The notes: generated by a model from the sequence alone, not told the origin. DNA of 64,000 nt from Rhytidiadelphus loreus (GCA_947034895.1 OX344762.1:17340760-17404759), one strand, 5' to 3'; positions 35,982 to 48,878 are shown, counted from the stretch's first letter. Made by a program: numbers and translations.

Positions 35982-36896
35982 TAACATGTCCCAATATATT
36001 GAGCAAGAATGGATGAACTAGTTAGTGGGGTTAGTGGGGTATCCTATCATTGTATGTGGATAAATATCCAACATCTCAATCATTTCTATTTTGGAAGGAA
36101 AGGTGAACACTGTGAGAGAAAATACCTCGAAAGAAATAAAACAATCAACTAGGCTCGATGGGCCTGCATAACCTAGGTGGCAGGCTAAGGGAGACATGCC
36201 ATTACGGTTTGTGAAGACATAACGCCATTCTATTCAACATGTGCACTTATATAATTGGGCAGTGGAGCCTCAATTTTAGGACATGCATATTGACGTTGTA
36301 CTTTCAACTAACAAGGTATCATTATTTCCAAAGAGAAAGAGTAATGATAAGTACATCTTCTGCAATCGGCATAGAATTATGTTTTCCCATATGCAATATA
36401 TGGTGCAGGCTTGCGTTTATGTACTTTCCCAGATTCGAGAGGGTCTTCCATGAATTTATTGGAATGATCTGTAAATTAAAATTAAAATCAATATTTCAAA
36501 ATATGCTATTAGCATATTCAGTATCGTTATTGAATATTCAGCGCTGAACCTATTAAATTAATATAACAATATTAATGCTGTTTAAAGTAGGAGTATTTCT
36601 AAACCAACATAATACGTGGCACACAAGCCATTCATGCAAAGGAATTGTAGGAATTGTGCTACATATTCATCACCCCATTTGCATTATAATTATTATATCC
36701 TAATAATGAGGAGTATTAAAGAAATTTACATAAATCCTAGGACTAAATTCTGAGTTTTAAGTTTCCATTGGCCGACGATGTCCAGATCCAAATGCCGAGT
36801 TATCCATCGTCCAACGAAGTCCCGGTCTATGTGGCCAATTTTATCATCGGGCAACAATGTACCGATCCCGGTGGCCAAGTCGGCAAGCCATCCAAG
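35982..36896. other. MULE interior, no gene recognised
   Basis: The sequence resumes in the MULE after the giant hAT and its target duplication. Short open frames near 36239-36547 and 36726-36908 have no recognisable features. Confidence 0.4.
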
Positions 36897-36990
36897 TGGG
36901 CAGGTCAACAGTCAGTCACCGAAGGGGCGTGCAGGTCAACAGTCGGTCACCGAAGGAGCGTGCAGGTCAACAGTCGGTCACCAAAGGAGC
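36897..36990 (+). repeat. Three 31-bp tandem repeats
   Basis: Three copies of a 31-bp unit contain CAGGTCAACAGTCGGTCACC, with one or two differences between copies. Confidence 0.8.
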
Positions 36991-37927
36991 GTTCTGCGAT
37001 TCACGCACCGACCACGCTCAAATGAGAACGAAACCCTAACACTCAACCTTGCCACCGTCGAAGGAGCGGAAGTCTTATTGCAATTGCGGACTGTGGACTC
37101 CTGGAAGGAATTGCATGTTGTGGCGCGCATTTGCAAGGCTAGTCGAGATACTGTCCTTGTCCTTCAAGATGGAACGGATCTTGCGCTCGCGGAAGGGGCA
37201 GACAGTGGAAGCATCAACTGAAGAAACGACCAGGGGGGGCGGCGACGAACCAGCTGAGGTATGCTATCTGGTCCCGATTGTTGTGTTTACGGTTTGTACA
37301 CATTGTCAAGAATGTAGTCTCGGAATGCTTAGATAGAGCCTCGGAGATCATGGACGCTCTCACGGACAACGGTAAGTGTCTTATGAGATTTGGGTCGGCC
37401 GCAAAAATCGTTAGCTTCAGTGTGGACGCCGAAGACGGTAGGTTGAGATCATTCTCTCATCAGGTTGCAAGGGTTCACCCAGACGGAAGAGGTCTCGGGC
37501 CTGACACTGCAAAACTGAGAGCACGTCCATGCTCGATAGGCAGTCTCGCTCTCACGTAGACGTGTGTGACAACTAGATAGAACTGAAATTCAATATTAGT
37601 TCACTCCTTCTCTTGGAATCGTTGAACCACGTCTTGGAGCCCCCGTGGGACTCTCGGCCGTCGAGAAGAAACAATTCCCCTCATGCGTCCATAAACTGTA
37701 AGACCCCGAGCATGTGGAGAAAGTCTCGGGCCCGAGACAATGCTGTGACAGAGAGGGCCATGCACCTTCGCTGTGCACAACGGCGTTCGATGACTGACAC
37801 GTCTTGAATTCAGCTGCTGGGCTTCTCGTCTTAAGATACAATCTCGGACGCGAGACCAAGCAAGAGGCGTGTCGGACTTGGATGATTGCGTGACCATCGT
37901 GGTGCAAGCCCAGCTAGTCCACCATTA
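36991..37927 (+). other. MULE interior with one possible small exon
   Basis: An open stretch at about 37040-37257 encodes SYCNCGLWTPGRNCMLW, a spacing reminiscent of a GRF-type zinc finger, and ends at GCTGAG followed by GTATGC, a plausible donor. There is no ATG at its head, so it would have to be an internal exon. The palindrome TCTCGGGCCCGAGA at 37724-37737, with variants near 37493 and 37845, also occurs in the MULE transposase intron at 5177-5190. Confidence 0.3.
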
Positions 37928-39150
37928 TGTGGGAGCTTAACGTGATTTTTGTTGTTCGAGAAACATCGCTCCTCCAACGAGCACGGAAAGTGGTATTTCA
38001 TTGCAAGGCTGCTCGTGGACGGTGGCGCTGTCGGGCCCGAGAGGCAGCTGGAGGGGTGGCTGCCATGCACGGTGGCGTGCCAGTCGTGGCGGAGCGGGTT
38101 CACGTGAAGAGGTGGTGCGAGCCCTGCTGCTTCGCCGTGACAAGGGTGCTCCACGTGATTTTTGTTGTTCAAGAAACATCCCTCCTCCAATGAGCACGGA
38201 AAGTGGTATTTCGTTGCAAGGCTGCTCGTGGAAGGAGGCGCTGTCGGGCCCGAGAGGCCGCTGGAGGGGTGGAGGCCATACACGGTGGCGTGCCAGTTGT
38301 GGCAGAGTGGGTTCACGTGAAGAGGTGGTGCGAGCCCTGCTGCTTCGCCGTGACAAGGGTGCTCCACGTGATTTTTGTTGTTTGAGAAAATTTCCCTCCT
38401 CCGACGAGCATGGCGAGTGGTACATGGATGCAAGGCTGCTCGTGGTTGGAAGCGCTGCCAAGCCCGAGAGGCGGCTAGAGGGGTGGAGGCCATGCACAGT
38501 GGTGTGCCAGTCGTGGCGGAGCGGGTTCACGTGAAGAGGTGGTGCGAGCCCAACTGCTTCGTCGTGACAAGGATGCTCTACGTGATTATTGTTGTTCGAG
38601 AAAATTTCCCTCCTCCGACGAGCATGGCAAGTGGTACATGGATGCAAGGCTGCTTGTGGTTGGAAGCGCTACCGGGCCCAAGAGGCGGCTGGAGGGGTAG
38701 AGGCCATGCACGGTGGCGTGCGAGTCGTGGCGGAGCGGGTTCACGTGAAGAGGTGGTGCGAGCCCAGCTGCTTCGTCGTGACAAGGATGCTCCATGTGAT
38801 TTTTGTTGTTCGAGAAACATCCCTCCTCCAACTAGCACGGAAGGTGGTATTTCGTTGCAAGGCTGCTCGTGGAAGGAGGCGCTGTCGGGCCCGAGAGGCG
38901 GCTGGAGGGGTGGAGGCCATGCACGGTGGCGTGCCAATCGTGGCGGAATGGGTTCACGTGAAGAGGTGGTGCGAGCCCTGCTGCTTTGCCGTGACGAGGA
39001 TGCTCCACGTGATTATTGTTGTTCGAGAAAATTTCCCTCCTCCGACGAGCATGGCGAGTGGTACATGGATGCAAGGCTGCTCGTGGTTGGAAGCGCTGCC
39101 GGGCCCGAGAGGCCGCTGGAGGGGTGGTGGCCATGCTCCACTGCCAATTG
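37928..39150 (+). repeat. About six tandem copies of a 214-bp unit
   Basis: GTGATTTTTGTTGTTCGAG or close variants recur near 37940, 38155, 38368, 38582, 38797 and 39010, giving a period of about 212-217 bp. Each unit includes CGGGCCCGAGAGGC, TGCACGGTGGCGTGCCAG and GGTTCACGTGAAGAGGTGG. Long open frames on both strands follow the repeat and are not evidence of a gene. Confidence 0.9.
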
Positions 39151-40186
39151 TAGGGGGATATAGCTGGAATTGCCTCGGATAGTTTACGGAGACGGAGTTC
39201 GCATATTCGTTTGCCTTTACTCATGATTTGACTCTTCACTCGGGACTCGTGACATTGAAGCGAGGGCTCAGCAGAACTGGTGACAACATCAGACGAGGAC
39301 TTCAGCGTCAATTCAATAGTCTCGGTCCGTGACTGGACCAATCGAGAAGATTGGCTACATGTTGGACTTTCTTTTGTGAATGAATCAAGAAGTCGGTTGC
39401 AAGGTGCTGAAGTTTAGGCCTCCGTCTCGGGCCTGAAACCTAGTACATCGGCGGTCGATCATGCTATATCCAATGGCAGTCGGTCATACTATATCTAATG
39501 TTATGGTCTGGGAACGAGAAGACTTTTTGCATTCCGCTTAATTGGAGACCCCGTTTGCGTCATCCTCGGCCCTGTTGATTCTCATATGAGTTGATCCTCT
39601 CCTCTGTTGTCCAAAGTTCTGATCGATCCATTGGGTTCAAGCGGACTCTTTCAATCGCCAATCTAACTAATGTTCGTGATGTCACTTCCAGGTTTCCGCC
39701 CAATCACCTGTGATTACAAACCATTCGATGGAGCCGAGGAATCCCCGAGTGTAGGAGGTGGCCCCATCTGAAGATGGCGAGGAGGTTCTTACTCCTGTTC
39801 CAAAATCTCGACAGGTTGGCTGTCATGTAGAGATGCATCTAGAGGGTCCCCTAGCATCTAAATTATCGTATTGTTCCTTTCAAGGATCTAACACTGAGAG
39901 GGTTATTTCCTCACAATCATTGACAAGTTTAGAGATTTGTACTTGTGATCATGAGAATATAGAGGTAACATCTGCATTACAGGAGGATGCGGACATCCTC
40001 ATTTGGTGTTGTGGTAGTTACCGATCAGTTGTTGATTGGTGTAGATGTAATGTATGAGATCTTCACACTAATGGAGATCTCTCGATCTTCTCTCATCTGA
40101 TTTAACCGTTTTCCACTGTTTGTATAGTCAACTGCTTTCACCCGAACTTGTATATCTCTTCATTCATTTGTTTGGGGTACCTTGGA
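39151..40186. other. Region upstream of the methyltransferase gene
   Basis: This has several short open stretches and may hold the promoter and 5' exons of the ParB-methyltransferase gene. A pyrimidine-rich tract ending TTTGTATAG at about 40128 could be an acceptor. I cannot support a specific exon. Confidence 0.35.
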
Positions 40187-40333
40187 ATGCAATTGGGTAT
40201 GATGCAGATTGAGAAGAATTCAGGTCCAGATGATTGTCTTAACCAAATCAGTGGTTCACAGCCAAAGCCGAATGTGGAGAGTCTTTCTGGTGACGAGCCG
40301 GAGGAGGAATGCATTCCTGGAGTGCACAAGGAC

Positions 40334-40560
40334 CAGGGTTGTTCGCTGCGACAACGCGACACCGCGACAGACAGACGTCGCGCGACGTCACGAAAAGTCA
40401 AATTTACCTTTGACTTTATATAAAATTACCCCCCTCCAGTTGGATGCCATGTGGCATCTACATGGCAAACTCAAGGGGCGCATACGGGTACTCGGCGACT
40501 GCATGTAGGGGCGACTGGAGGTAGGGGCGAGTGGAGGTAGGGGCGACTTCTTGTAGGAGT
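40334..40560 (+). repeat. B-type terminus and short motif array of the 8.5-kb copy
   Basis: The terminus matches 35820-35973 inverted, including the GATGCCATGTGGCATC palindrome. A few degenerate plus-strand GGCGACTGCATGTAGGG and GGGCGACTGGAGG motifs follow at about 40490-40550, pointing inward. Confidence 0.8.
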
Positions 40561-42159
40561 GATTTGTAGTGCAATTCAAAACTGCCACTTCTACTGCAGT
40601 CATTCAAGAAAATAGAAAAAATATTTTTTGGAGAATCTAACCATAAGATCTTGTACTTAAGTTGTCTAAGATCATGTGGTAAAAATTTCATAAAGTTTGG
40701 CCATATAGATTGGAAGATATTAGCATTCAAAGTTGGAAAAAAAATTGAACTTTGGCTTGCAATTTCAGATGACTTTGACCACCATTTGTGGAAAAAAATT
40801 GCACTATAAACTCTAAATTTTAAAAAATTATGTTGAAAAATTGAATTGAAAGTTTAAGCAAAAAATTTCAATAGAAACACACTTGATTTTCATTCTTTAA
40901 GAAATTGTTGAATAGAAGTTGATCTATAATTGAATGAAAAACTAAATTGTTAATAGCTCTAAGTTGGAATTGAAACACAATAAGCACAATGGTGAGATTG
41001 TTCTAGTAGACAAACTTAACTATATTAAACAATTTTCAAAAAAGTTGTATAAATTGCATTCAAAAATATATCATATAAGATGTTTTTTCAAAAAATTGTT
41101 TAGATTGTCTAAAAGACAAGATTGTCCATAATTTTGTCATTGCTAGTCCAAATGGAATGAATCAAAGCTTCACATGTAGACAAAAATATAATATTTGAGG
41201 GAAAAAAATTTAATATTAATTGACTTATTGTAATTTTTTTGTTGCTTGCTGACCTCTATTTTCAGCTTAGGGTGGCATAAATTTTGCTTTTGGACACCAA
41301 TTGAAGAAAAATTTATATTCTTACAAAGATGATGTACTCTTCTATCCTCCAAAAAAGTTCAAAAAATGAAAATGAAAATTGAGACTATATGCACCTACTT
41401 GAACTCTTTAAAGTCCTTCAAAAGGACTCAAGTTGGTCCTTTACGGGTTAAAACTCAACTTTATTTTTGTACAATTTTACACACATTAGTTTAGAAGCAA
41501 ATAAATTAAAGTACATTGTTTGGAAAAATTACAAAATATTTGCACAAAAGAATTCAAATTCAAGATTCAATACATAGACCTTGGCACCTAGCATTTTGAA
41601 TATTTAATATTTTTTCTAAATGGCACATCATATAAAAAGTGGTTAATATATTTACTTTCCTTTTCAAAATTTAGAAGCATGAAATGTGACCTATGTCTTT
41701 ATTTGTACTAACATAATAACAACATACCCTATTACAAAACATCAATGCGATAAACAACTTCAGGGGCTTTATCAACCATGAGTAGCTTTACCACCTATCT
41801 ACATATTAATTGCTTCTTTGAATCAAGTTCAATGACTATACCCAACTTCCTCACAAAGTACCTCATCACTAATGTGTTTTCAAATATTCCATTGTCATAT
41901 TTGAGTAGTTGCGGGGATTAGTGTCTCCATACTAGCACCTGCGGCCTTACTATAGGTAACTAAAATCAAAAGAGTCCTTTTATTAATGACCACATCATCA
42001 AATATTTGTTTCTACTAAGCATCTCTCATTAAAAAGCGTATAATCTCTGTCATCACTTGTTGGTGACCAACTTTGAATTAGAAGCACATGTCATTATGTC
42101 ACCATATGCTTAGTAATGTCAATTTTAGTTGCCCCTAGAAACCCCCAAACGGCCCAAAT
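40561..42159. other. AT-rich interior, no gene seen
   Basis: This is non-coding AT-rich sequence. Parts resemble, in inverted orientation, the segment at about 47620-48410 near the other end of the same element (for example a GGACACCAATTG word near 41297 versus AATTGGTGCC near 47697). Confidence 0.4.
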
Positions 42160-45100
42160 TTGTCAATTTTTGAACAAAAGGAGGGCCATTCTTTCAACCT
42201 CCACCCGCGGTCGCTCCTTACCCGAGGTCGCCCTTAAGCACTCGCCCTGACCCGCGCTGTCCTCCATGAGAGGTCGCCCAAGACCCGAAGTCGCCCCTAG
42301 AGACCCCCAAATGGCCCAAAATTGCCAATTCTTGGACAAAAGGAAGGCCATTCTTTCCACCTCCACCCGTGGTCGCCCCTTACCCGAGGTCGCCTTTAAG
42401 CACTCGCCCTGACCCGCATTGTCCTCCATGAGAGGTCGCGCCTAGAAACCCCCAAATGGCCCAAATTTGCCAATTTTTGGACAAAAGGAGGGCCATTCTT
42501 TCCACCTCCACCTGTGGTCGCCCCTTACCCGAGGTCGCCCTTAAGCACTCGCCCTGACCCGCGTTGTCCTCCATGAGAGGTCGCCCCTAGAAACCACCAA
42601 ATGGCCCAAAATTGCCAATTTTTGGACAAAAGGAGGGCCATTCTTTCCACCTCCACCCGTGGTCGCCCCTTACCCGAGGTCGCCCTTAAGCACTCGCCCT
42701 GACCCGCGTTGTCTTCCATGAGAGGTCGCCTCTGGAAACCACCAAATGGCCCAAAATTGCCAATTTTTGGACAAAAGGAGGGCCATTCTTTCCACCTCCA
42801 CCCGTGGTCGCCCCTTACCCGAGGTCGCCCTTAAGCACTCGCCCTGACCCGCGTTGTCTTCCATGAGAAGTCGCCTCTGGAAACCCCCAAATGGCCCAAA
42901 ATTGCCAATTTTTGGACAAAAGGAGGGCCATTCTTTCCACCTCCACCCGTGGTCGCCCCTTACCCGAGGTCGCCCTTAAGCACTCGCCCTGACCCGCGTT
43001 GTCCTCTATGAGAGGTCGCCGAAGACCCGAAGTCGCCTCTGGAAACCCCCAAATGGCCCATATTTGCCAATTTTTAGACAAAAGCAGGGCCATTCATTCC
43101 ACCTCCACCCGTGGTCGCCCCTTACCCGAGATCGCCCTTAAGCACTCGCCCTGACTTGCGTTGTCCTCTATGAGAGGTCGCCCCTAGAAACCCCCAAATG
43201 ACCCAAAATTGCCAATTTTTGGACAAAAGGAGGGCCATTCTTTCCACCTCCACCCGTGGTCGCCCCTTACCCGAGGTCGCCCTTAAGCACTCGCCCTGAC
43301 CCGCGTTGTCCTCTATGAGAGGTCGCCAAAGACCCGAAGTGGCCTCTAGAAACCCCCAAATGGCCCAAATTTGTCCATTTTTGGACAAAAGGAGGGCCAT
43401 TCATTCCACCTCCACCCGGGGTCGCCCCTTACCCGGGGTCGCCCTTAAGCACTCGCCCTGACCCGCGTTGTCCTCTATGAGAGGTCGCCGAAGACCCGAA
43501 GTCACCTCTGGAAACCCTCAAATGGCCCAAAATTGCCAATTTCTGGACAAAAGGAGGGCCATTCTTTCCACCTCCACCCGTGGTCGCCCCTTGCCCGAGG
43601 TCACCCTTAAGCACTTGCCCTGACCCGCGTTGTCCTCCATGAGAGGTCGCCCCAAGAAACCCCCAAATGGCCCAAAATTGCCAATTTTTGGACAAAAGGA
43701 GGGCCATTCTTTCCACCTCCACCCGTGGTTGCCCCTTACCCGAGGTCGCCCTTAAGCACTCGCCCTGACCCGCGTTGTCCTCTATGAGAGGTCGCCGAAG
43801 ACCCGAAGTCGCCTCTGGAAACCCCCAAATGGCCCATATTTGCCAATTTTTGGACAAAAGGAGGGCCATTCATTCCACCTCCACCCGTGGTTGCCCCTTA
43901 CCCGAGGTCGCCCTTAAGCACTCGCCCTGACCTGCGTTGTCCTCCATGAGAGGTCGCCCCTAGAAACCCCCAAATGGCCCAAAATTGCCAATTTTTGGAC
44001 AAAAGGAGGGCCATTCTTTCCACCTCCACCCGTGGTCGCCCCTTACCCGAGGTCGCCCTTAAGCACTCGCCCTGACCCGCGTTGTCCTCTATGAGAGGTC
44101 GCCAAAGACCCGAAGTGGCCTCTAGAAACCCCCAAATGGCCCAAATTTGTCCATTTTTGGACAAAAGGAGGGCCATTCATTCCACCTCCACCCGTGGTCG
44201 CCCCTTACCCGGGGTCGCCCTTAAGCACTCGCCCTGACCCGCGTTGTCCTCTATGAGAGGTCGCCGAAGACCCGAAGTCGCCTCTGGAAACCCCCAAATG
44301 GCCCAAATTTGCCAATTTTTGGACAAATGGAGGGCCATTTTTTCCACCTCCACCCGCACTCGCCCTTACCGGAGGTCGCCGTTAAGCACTCGCCCTGACC
44401 CGCGTTGTCCTCCATGAGAGGTCGCCCCAAGAAACCCTAAATGGCCCAAATTTGCCAACTTTTGGACAAAAGGAGGGCCATTCTTTCCACCTCCACCCGC
44501 ACTCGCCTCTTACCCGAGGTCGCCCTTAAGCACTCGCCCTGACCCGCATTGTCCTCCATGAGAGGTCGCCCCTAGAAACCCCCAAATGGCCCAAATTTGC
44601 CAATTTTGGGACAAAAGGAGGGCCATTCTTTCCACCTCCACCCGCACTCGCCCCTTATCCGAGGTCGCCCTTAAGCACTCACCCTGACCCGCGTTCTCCT
44701 CCATGAGAGGTCGCCCAAGACTCGAAGTCGCCCCTTGAAACCCCCAAATGGCCCAAAATTGCCAATATTTGGACAAAAGGAGGGCCATTTTTTCCACCTC
44801 AATCCGCACTCGCCCCTTACGCGAGGTCACCCTTAAGCACACGCCCTGACCCGCGTTGTCCTCTATGAGAGGTCGCCAAAGACCCGAAGTGGCCTCTAGA
44901 AACCCCCAAATGGCCCAAATTTGTCCATTTTTGGACAAAAGGAGGGCCATTCATTCCACCTCCACCCGTGGTCGCCCCTTACCCGGGGTCGCCCTTAAGC
45001 ACTCGCCCTGACCCGCGTTGTCCTCTATGAGAGGTCGCCGAAGACCCGAAGTCGCCTCTGGAAACCCCCAAATGGCCCAAATTTGCCAATTTTTGGACAA

Positions 45101-45990
45101 ATGGAGGGCCATTTTTTCCACCTCCACCCGCACTCGCCCTTACCGGAGGTCGCCGTTAAGCACTCGCCCTGACCCGCGTTGTCCTCCATGAGAGGTCGCC
45201 CCAAGAAACCCTAAATGGCCCAAATTTGCCAACTTTTGGACAAAAGGAGGGCCATTCTTTCCACCTCCACCCGCACTCGCCTCTTACCCGAGGTCGCCCT
45301 TAAGCACTCGCCCTGACCCGCATTGTCCTCCATGAGAGGTCGCCCCTAGAAACCCCCAAATGGCCCAAATTTGCCAATTTTGGGACAAAAGGAGGGCCAT
45401 TCTTTCCACCTCAACCCGCACTCGTCCCTTACCCGAGGTCGCCCTTAAGCACTCACCCTGACCCGTGTTCTCCTCCATGAGAGGTCGCCCAAGACTTGAA
45501 GTCGCCCCTTGAAACCCCCAAATGGCCCAAAATTGCCAATATTTGGACAAAAGGAGGGCCATTTTTTCCACCTCAACCCGCACTCGCCCCTTACGCGAGG
45601 TCGCCCTTAAGCACTCGCCCTGACACGCGTTGTCTTCCATGAGAGGTCGCCCAAGACCCAAAGTCGCCCCTAGAAACCCCCAAACGGCCCAAATTTGCCA
45701 ATTTTTGGACAAATGGAGGGCCATTTTTTCCACCTCCACCCGCACTCGCCCCTTACCCGAGGTCGTCCTTAAGCACTCGCCCTGACCCGCGTTGTCCTCC
45801 ATGAGAGGTCGCCGAAGACCCGAAGTCGCCTCTGGAAACCCCCAAATGGCCCAAATTTGCCAATTTTTGGACAAAATGATGGCCATTCTTTCCACCTCCA
45901 CCCGCACTCGCCTCTTACCCGAGGTCGCCCTTAAGCACTCGCCCTGACCCGTGTTCTCCTCCATGAGAGGTCGCCCAAGACACAAAGTTA
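42160..45990 (-). repeat. About 25 tandem copies of a 145-162 bp unit
   Basis: The unit contains AACCCCCAAATGGCCCAAA, TTTTTGGACAAAAGGAGGGC, CACCCGTGGTCGCC, CCTTACCCGAGGTCGCC and CACTCGCCCTGACCCGCG. Copies are either about 145 bp or about 162 bp, the longer form having an extra 17 bp (GAAGACCCGAAGTCGCC). A block of several units around 44100-44560 is repeated around 44880-45340, so larger segments were also duplicated. The minus-strand frames through it are translated repeat, not genes. Confidence 0.92.
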
Positions 45991-46439
45991 CTTGAAAAAC
46001 TCATTGGATTGCAATTTTTGGGTGATGAAAGTAGAAATTGACAACTTCATTATAGTCAATCACTTTTGTTGTAGTTTGCTAGGTAGATTAGTGGACGTAT
46101 GTTGTTAGGTGAGCTAAGTAAATGGACCTTGATGAGATCAGATTTCATAGCTTTGACACCTAATCTCATTTATTAGAAATGAAAGCTCTTCTAAAAATAT
46201 AGTTGCTTTGGATTCTCTATAGTACTACTTGTATTTGATAATATCTTGTTTCATCTATTAATTAGCTCTAGTATATAAATTTTATGGCAAGATGTCATCT
46301 TCTATTGAACACTCAAGTTTTGCAAGTATGCAATTTTGTTAAATATATATCAATGGTTCTTTTTCATTTATTCGGTTGGGATTATATAATATGAAATAAA
46401 TCAAATAAGAAAGATCATACATATCTCTCCATCTATTTT

Positions 46440-47520
46440 TTTGTATTTTAGAAATCATTTGATAAATTATATACTTATAGAATGACTATTTGAGATTTGT
46501 TTAAATCCGTAGGGGAAATTTTCATTTAAATCTCTTCCCCATTAATTTAGAAGTGAATATGGTAAATAATTCATAAGTACAAAGATGTTTGGAGAATCAA
46601 GAAAATTAAATGGAGAAGGTATTGCAAATATTTTCATGCATTATTTTGTATTTTGAAATACACTTCATAAATTATAGACCCCTTTAGTAGGATAATTCGT
46701 TGAAATTTGCATAAATTAAATCAAAAGGGGAAGTTTTCATTTAAATTCCTTCCCCACTAATTTTTTAAGTTAGAGATGAAGGTGGTAAATAATTCGTAAG
46801 TACATAGATGTTTGGAGAATCAAGAAAATTAAATGGGGAAGGTATTGCAAATATCTTCATGCATTATTTTGTATCTTGAAAAACAATTTATAAATAATAC
46901 ACCCATAGGATAAGTCTTTGAGATTTGCATAAATCAAAAGGGGAAGTTTTAATTCAAATCTCTTCCTTCTAATTTTTAAGTTAGAGATAAAGGTGGTAAA
47001 TAATTCATAAGTACAGTAGTTGAGTACAAGGATGCTTGGAGAATGGAGAAAATTAAATGGGGAAGGTATTGCAAATATCTCCATTCATTATTTTGTATTT
47101 TGAAATACATTTGATAAATAATACTCCCATAGGATGATTATTTGAGATTGCATATATTAAATCAAATGGAATAATTCTTATTTAAATCTCTTTCTTCTAA
47201 TTTTTAAGCTTGAAATTAAAGTGGTAAATAATACATGAGTATGATGAATTGATGATACTTGGAAGATAGTGAAATTCAAAATGGAAAGCTCTTTCTAAAA
47301 TCTACATTTTATTATTTTGTATTTTAAAATCTACTTCATAAATAATTCCCTGGTAGGATGACTTTTAGAGATTTGCGTAATTCAAGAGGAGAAGCTCTAA
47401 TTTAAATCTCTTTCCTCTATTTTTAAATTTTAGATGAAGGTGGTAAATTATACATAAGTATGATGATGCATAGAAAATAGACAAAATCAAATAGGAATGT
47501 TTTTATACAAATCTTCAGAG
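46440..47520 (+). repeat. Four to five AT-rich tandem units of about 225 bp
   Basis: AAGGTATTGCAAATAT recurs near 46616, 46848 and 47065, always followed by a CATTATTTTGTAT word and a CATAGGATGA-like word. The array decays toward 47500. Confidence 0.75.
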
Positions 47521-48482
47521 GGTGTTCAAATTTAAAATCCACTTGTTAAATAATACACTGATAGGATGTTAATCTCTAAATTCTCATTGTCTTCACAAGG
47601 GGCAAATGGATTTTGGCCAAGTTCCTATATGGTCAAATTTTTATGAAAAGATAGGAAAAAAAAATTAGCTTTCTAGGAATGTAATTTTAATTTTAATTGG
47701 TGCCTAGGAGCAAGAGTTATACAACAATTAGCTTTGATCTAAATTAAATCATTTGGATGAGCAAAAACAAATCTTGAAAAATTTGAATTAAAAATTAATT
47801 TTTTTTCTCATATATTTTATTTTATTTTCATATGGAAAGCTTTTATTCATTTCATTTGGATTTATGATATGAAGAGGTTGCCAAGAAGTTGTAGAGCATC
47901 TTGTTTTGCAAGCAATTATAATATTGATTTGTAAAATATAGGTCTAGGATTTGTTTCTGAGTTCAATTTTCAGAAAAATTCAAAACAAATAAGTCCACCA
48001 AATCAACATTGATTGTTAGAACAATCTCACTATTGGAATTCGTGAGTTTTAATTCCATCTTAGAGCTATTAATGATTTAGTTTTTCCCTCTATGATACCT
48101 TCTTCTACTAAATAAATTTTTAAATAATGAAAATTACATTATATTTTAAACTTTTATTTTTTCTATATTTTCAACTCTATTTTGAATGATAAAAAAAAAC
48201 TAAATTCAAGATCTACAATTCAAACTATTTAAGTTAAGAAGATTTGAAGTCTTAAACTAGTTTGCCATTGTGCCAAAAAAACACAATTTCTTCACTTTGA
48301 ATGCATTTATCTTGCAATCTATGTGGTCAAAATGTCTGAAATTTTTTCCATGCATTCTCTAACTATTCTATTGCAAGATCCTATGGTAACATATGGAAAA
48401 AAAATACCATTCTAAATTTTTTTTCTCTTTGCAATTTGCACAAAAATGGCAGTTTTGAGTGTTTTTTGACAATTGCAACAAG
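47521..48482. other. AT-rich interior sharing a dispersed repeat with the giant copy
   Basis: There is no gene. The segment at about 48285-48405 matches 31955-32070 of the giant hAT and 57510-57600 outside the MULE. Confidence 0.45.
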
Positions 48483-48695
48483 GAGGTCGCCCCCCTGGAC
48501 CAGCAGTCGCCCCCTTGGACCAGAGGTCGCCCCCCTAGACCAGCAGTCGCCCCCTTGGACCAGAGGTCGCCCCCCTGGACCAGCAGTCGCCCTAATTTTA
48601 GAACCCGTACTCGCCCCATTTGTACTTGCACGCGCCCCCATCCACGGTCGCCCAAGGTTGAAGTACATGTGCCCCTACCCACAGTCGCCCAAGTT
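48483..48695 (-). repeat. Motif array at the A end of the 8.5-kb copy
   Basis: Copies of GACCAGCAGTCGCCCCC and GGACCAGAGGTCGCCCCC alternate, followed by more typical variants. They are a diverged form of the family motif and are oriented inward. Confidence 0.8.
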
Positions 48696-48719
48696 GGCTT
48701 TCCACGTCATTTTGTAAAC

Positions 48720-48878
48720 CTTACCACGTAGGCAAAATCTATTTACCGTGGGGTAAATTTTTTTACCCCTCCGCGACGCAAAGTCAAGTAAACTCGACAC
48801 TTGGTGACACGCGACACGCGACGTTAGACGTCATACACGACGCCTAAACCCAAAAATATGTCAGACAAGACAACCCTG
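48720..48878 (-). repeat. A-type terminus of the 8.5-kb copy
   Basis: This is the inverted counterpart of 8426-8575, including the GGGGTAAATTTTTTTACCCC palindrome at 48750-48769 and the terminal CAAGACAACCCTG. Confidence 0.85.

Larger units (their letters stand above)
40334..48878. mobile_element. 8.5-kb non-autonomous hAT inside the methyltransferase exon
   Basis: Perfect 8-bp duplications ACAAGGAC lie at 40326-40333 and 48879-48886. The left end is B-type (CAGGGTTGTTCGCTGCGAC) and the right end, inverted, is A-type (CAGGGTTGTCTTGTCTGAC), so it is oriented opposite to the giant copy. It carries no transposase or cargo frame, only AT-rich sequence and long tandem arrays. Removing it with one repeat copy joins codons GAC and GAC in the host gene in frame. 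Confidence 0.93.

Noticed and set aside
36768..37221. Overlapping plus-strand frames
   Set aside because: They depend on a 31-bp tandem repeat and have no recognisable domain. Only the small block ending at 37257 was kept, as a possible exon.
38375..39163. Frame of 262 codons and overlapping frames on both strands
   Set aside because: They are explained by the 214-bp tandem repeat. The translated repeats resemble no protein.
42163..45985. Series of similar minus-strand open frames of 60-233 codons
   Set aside because: They repeat with the period of the tandem DNA unit and have no independent coding signal.
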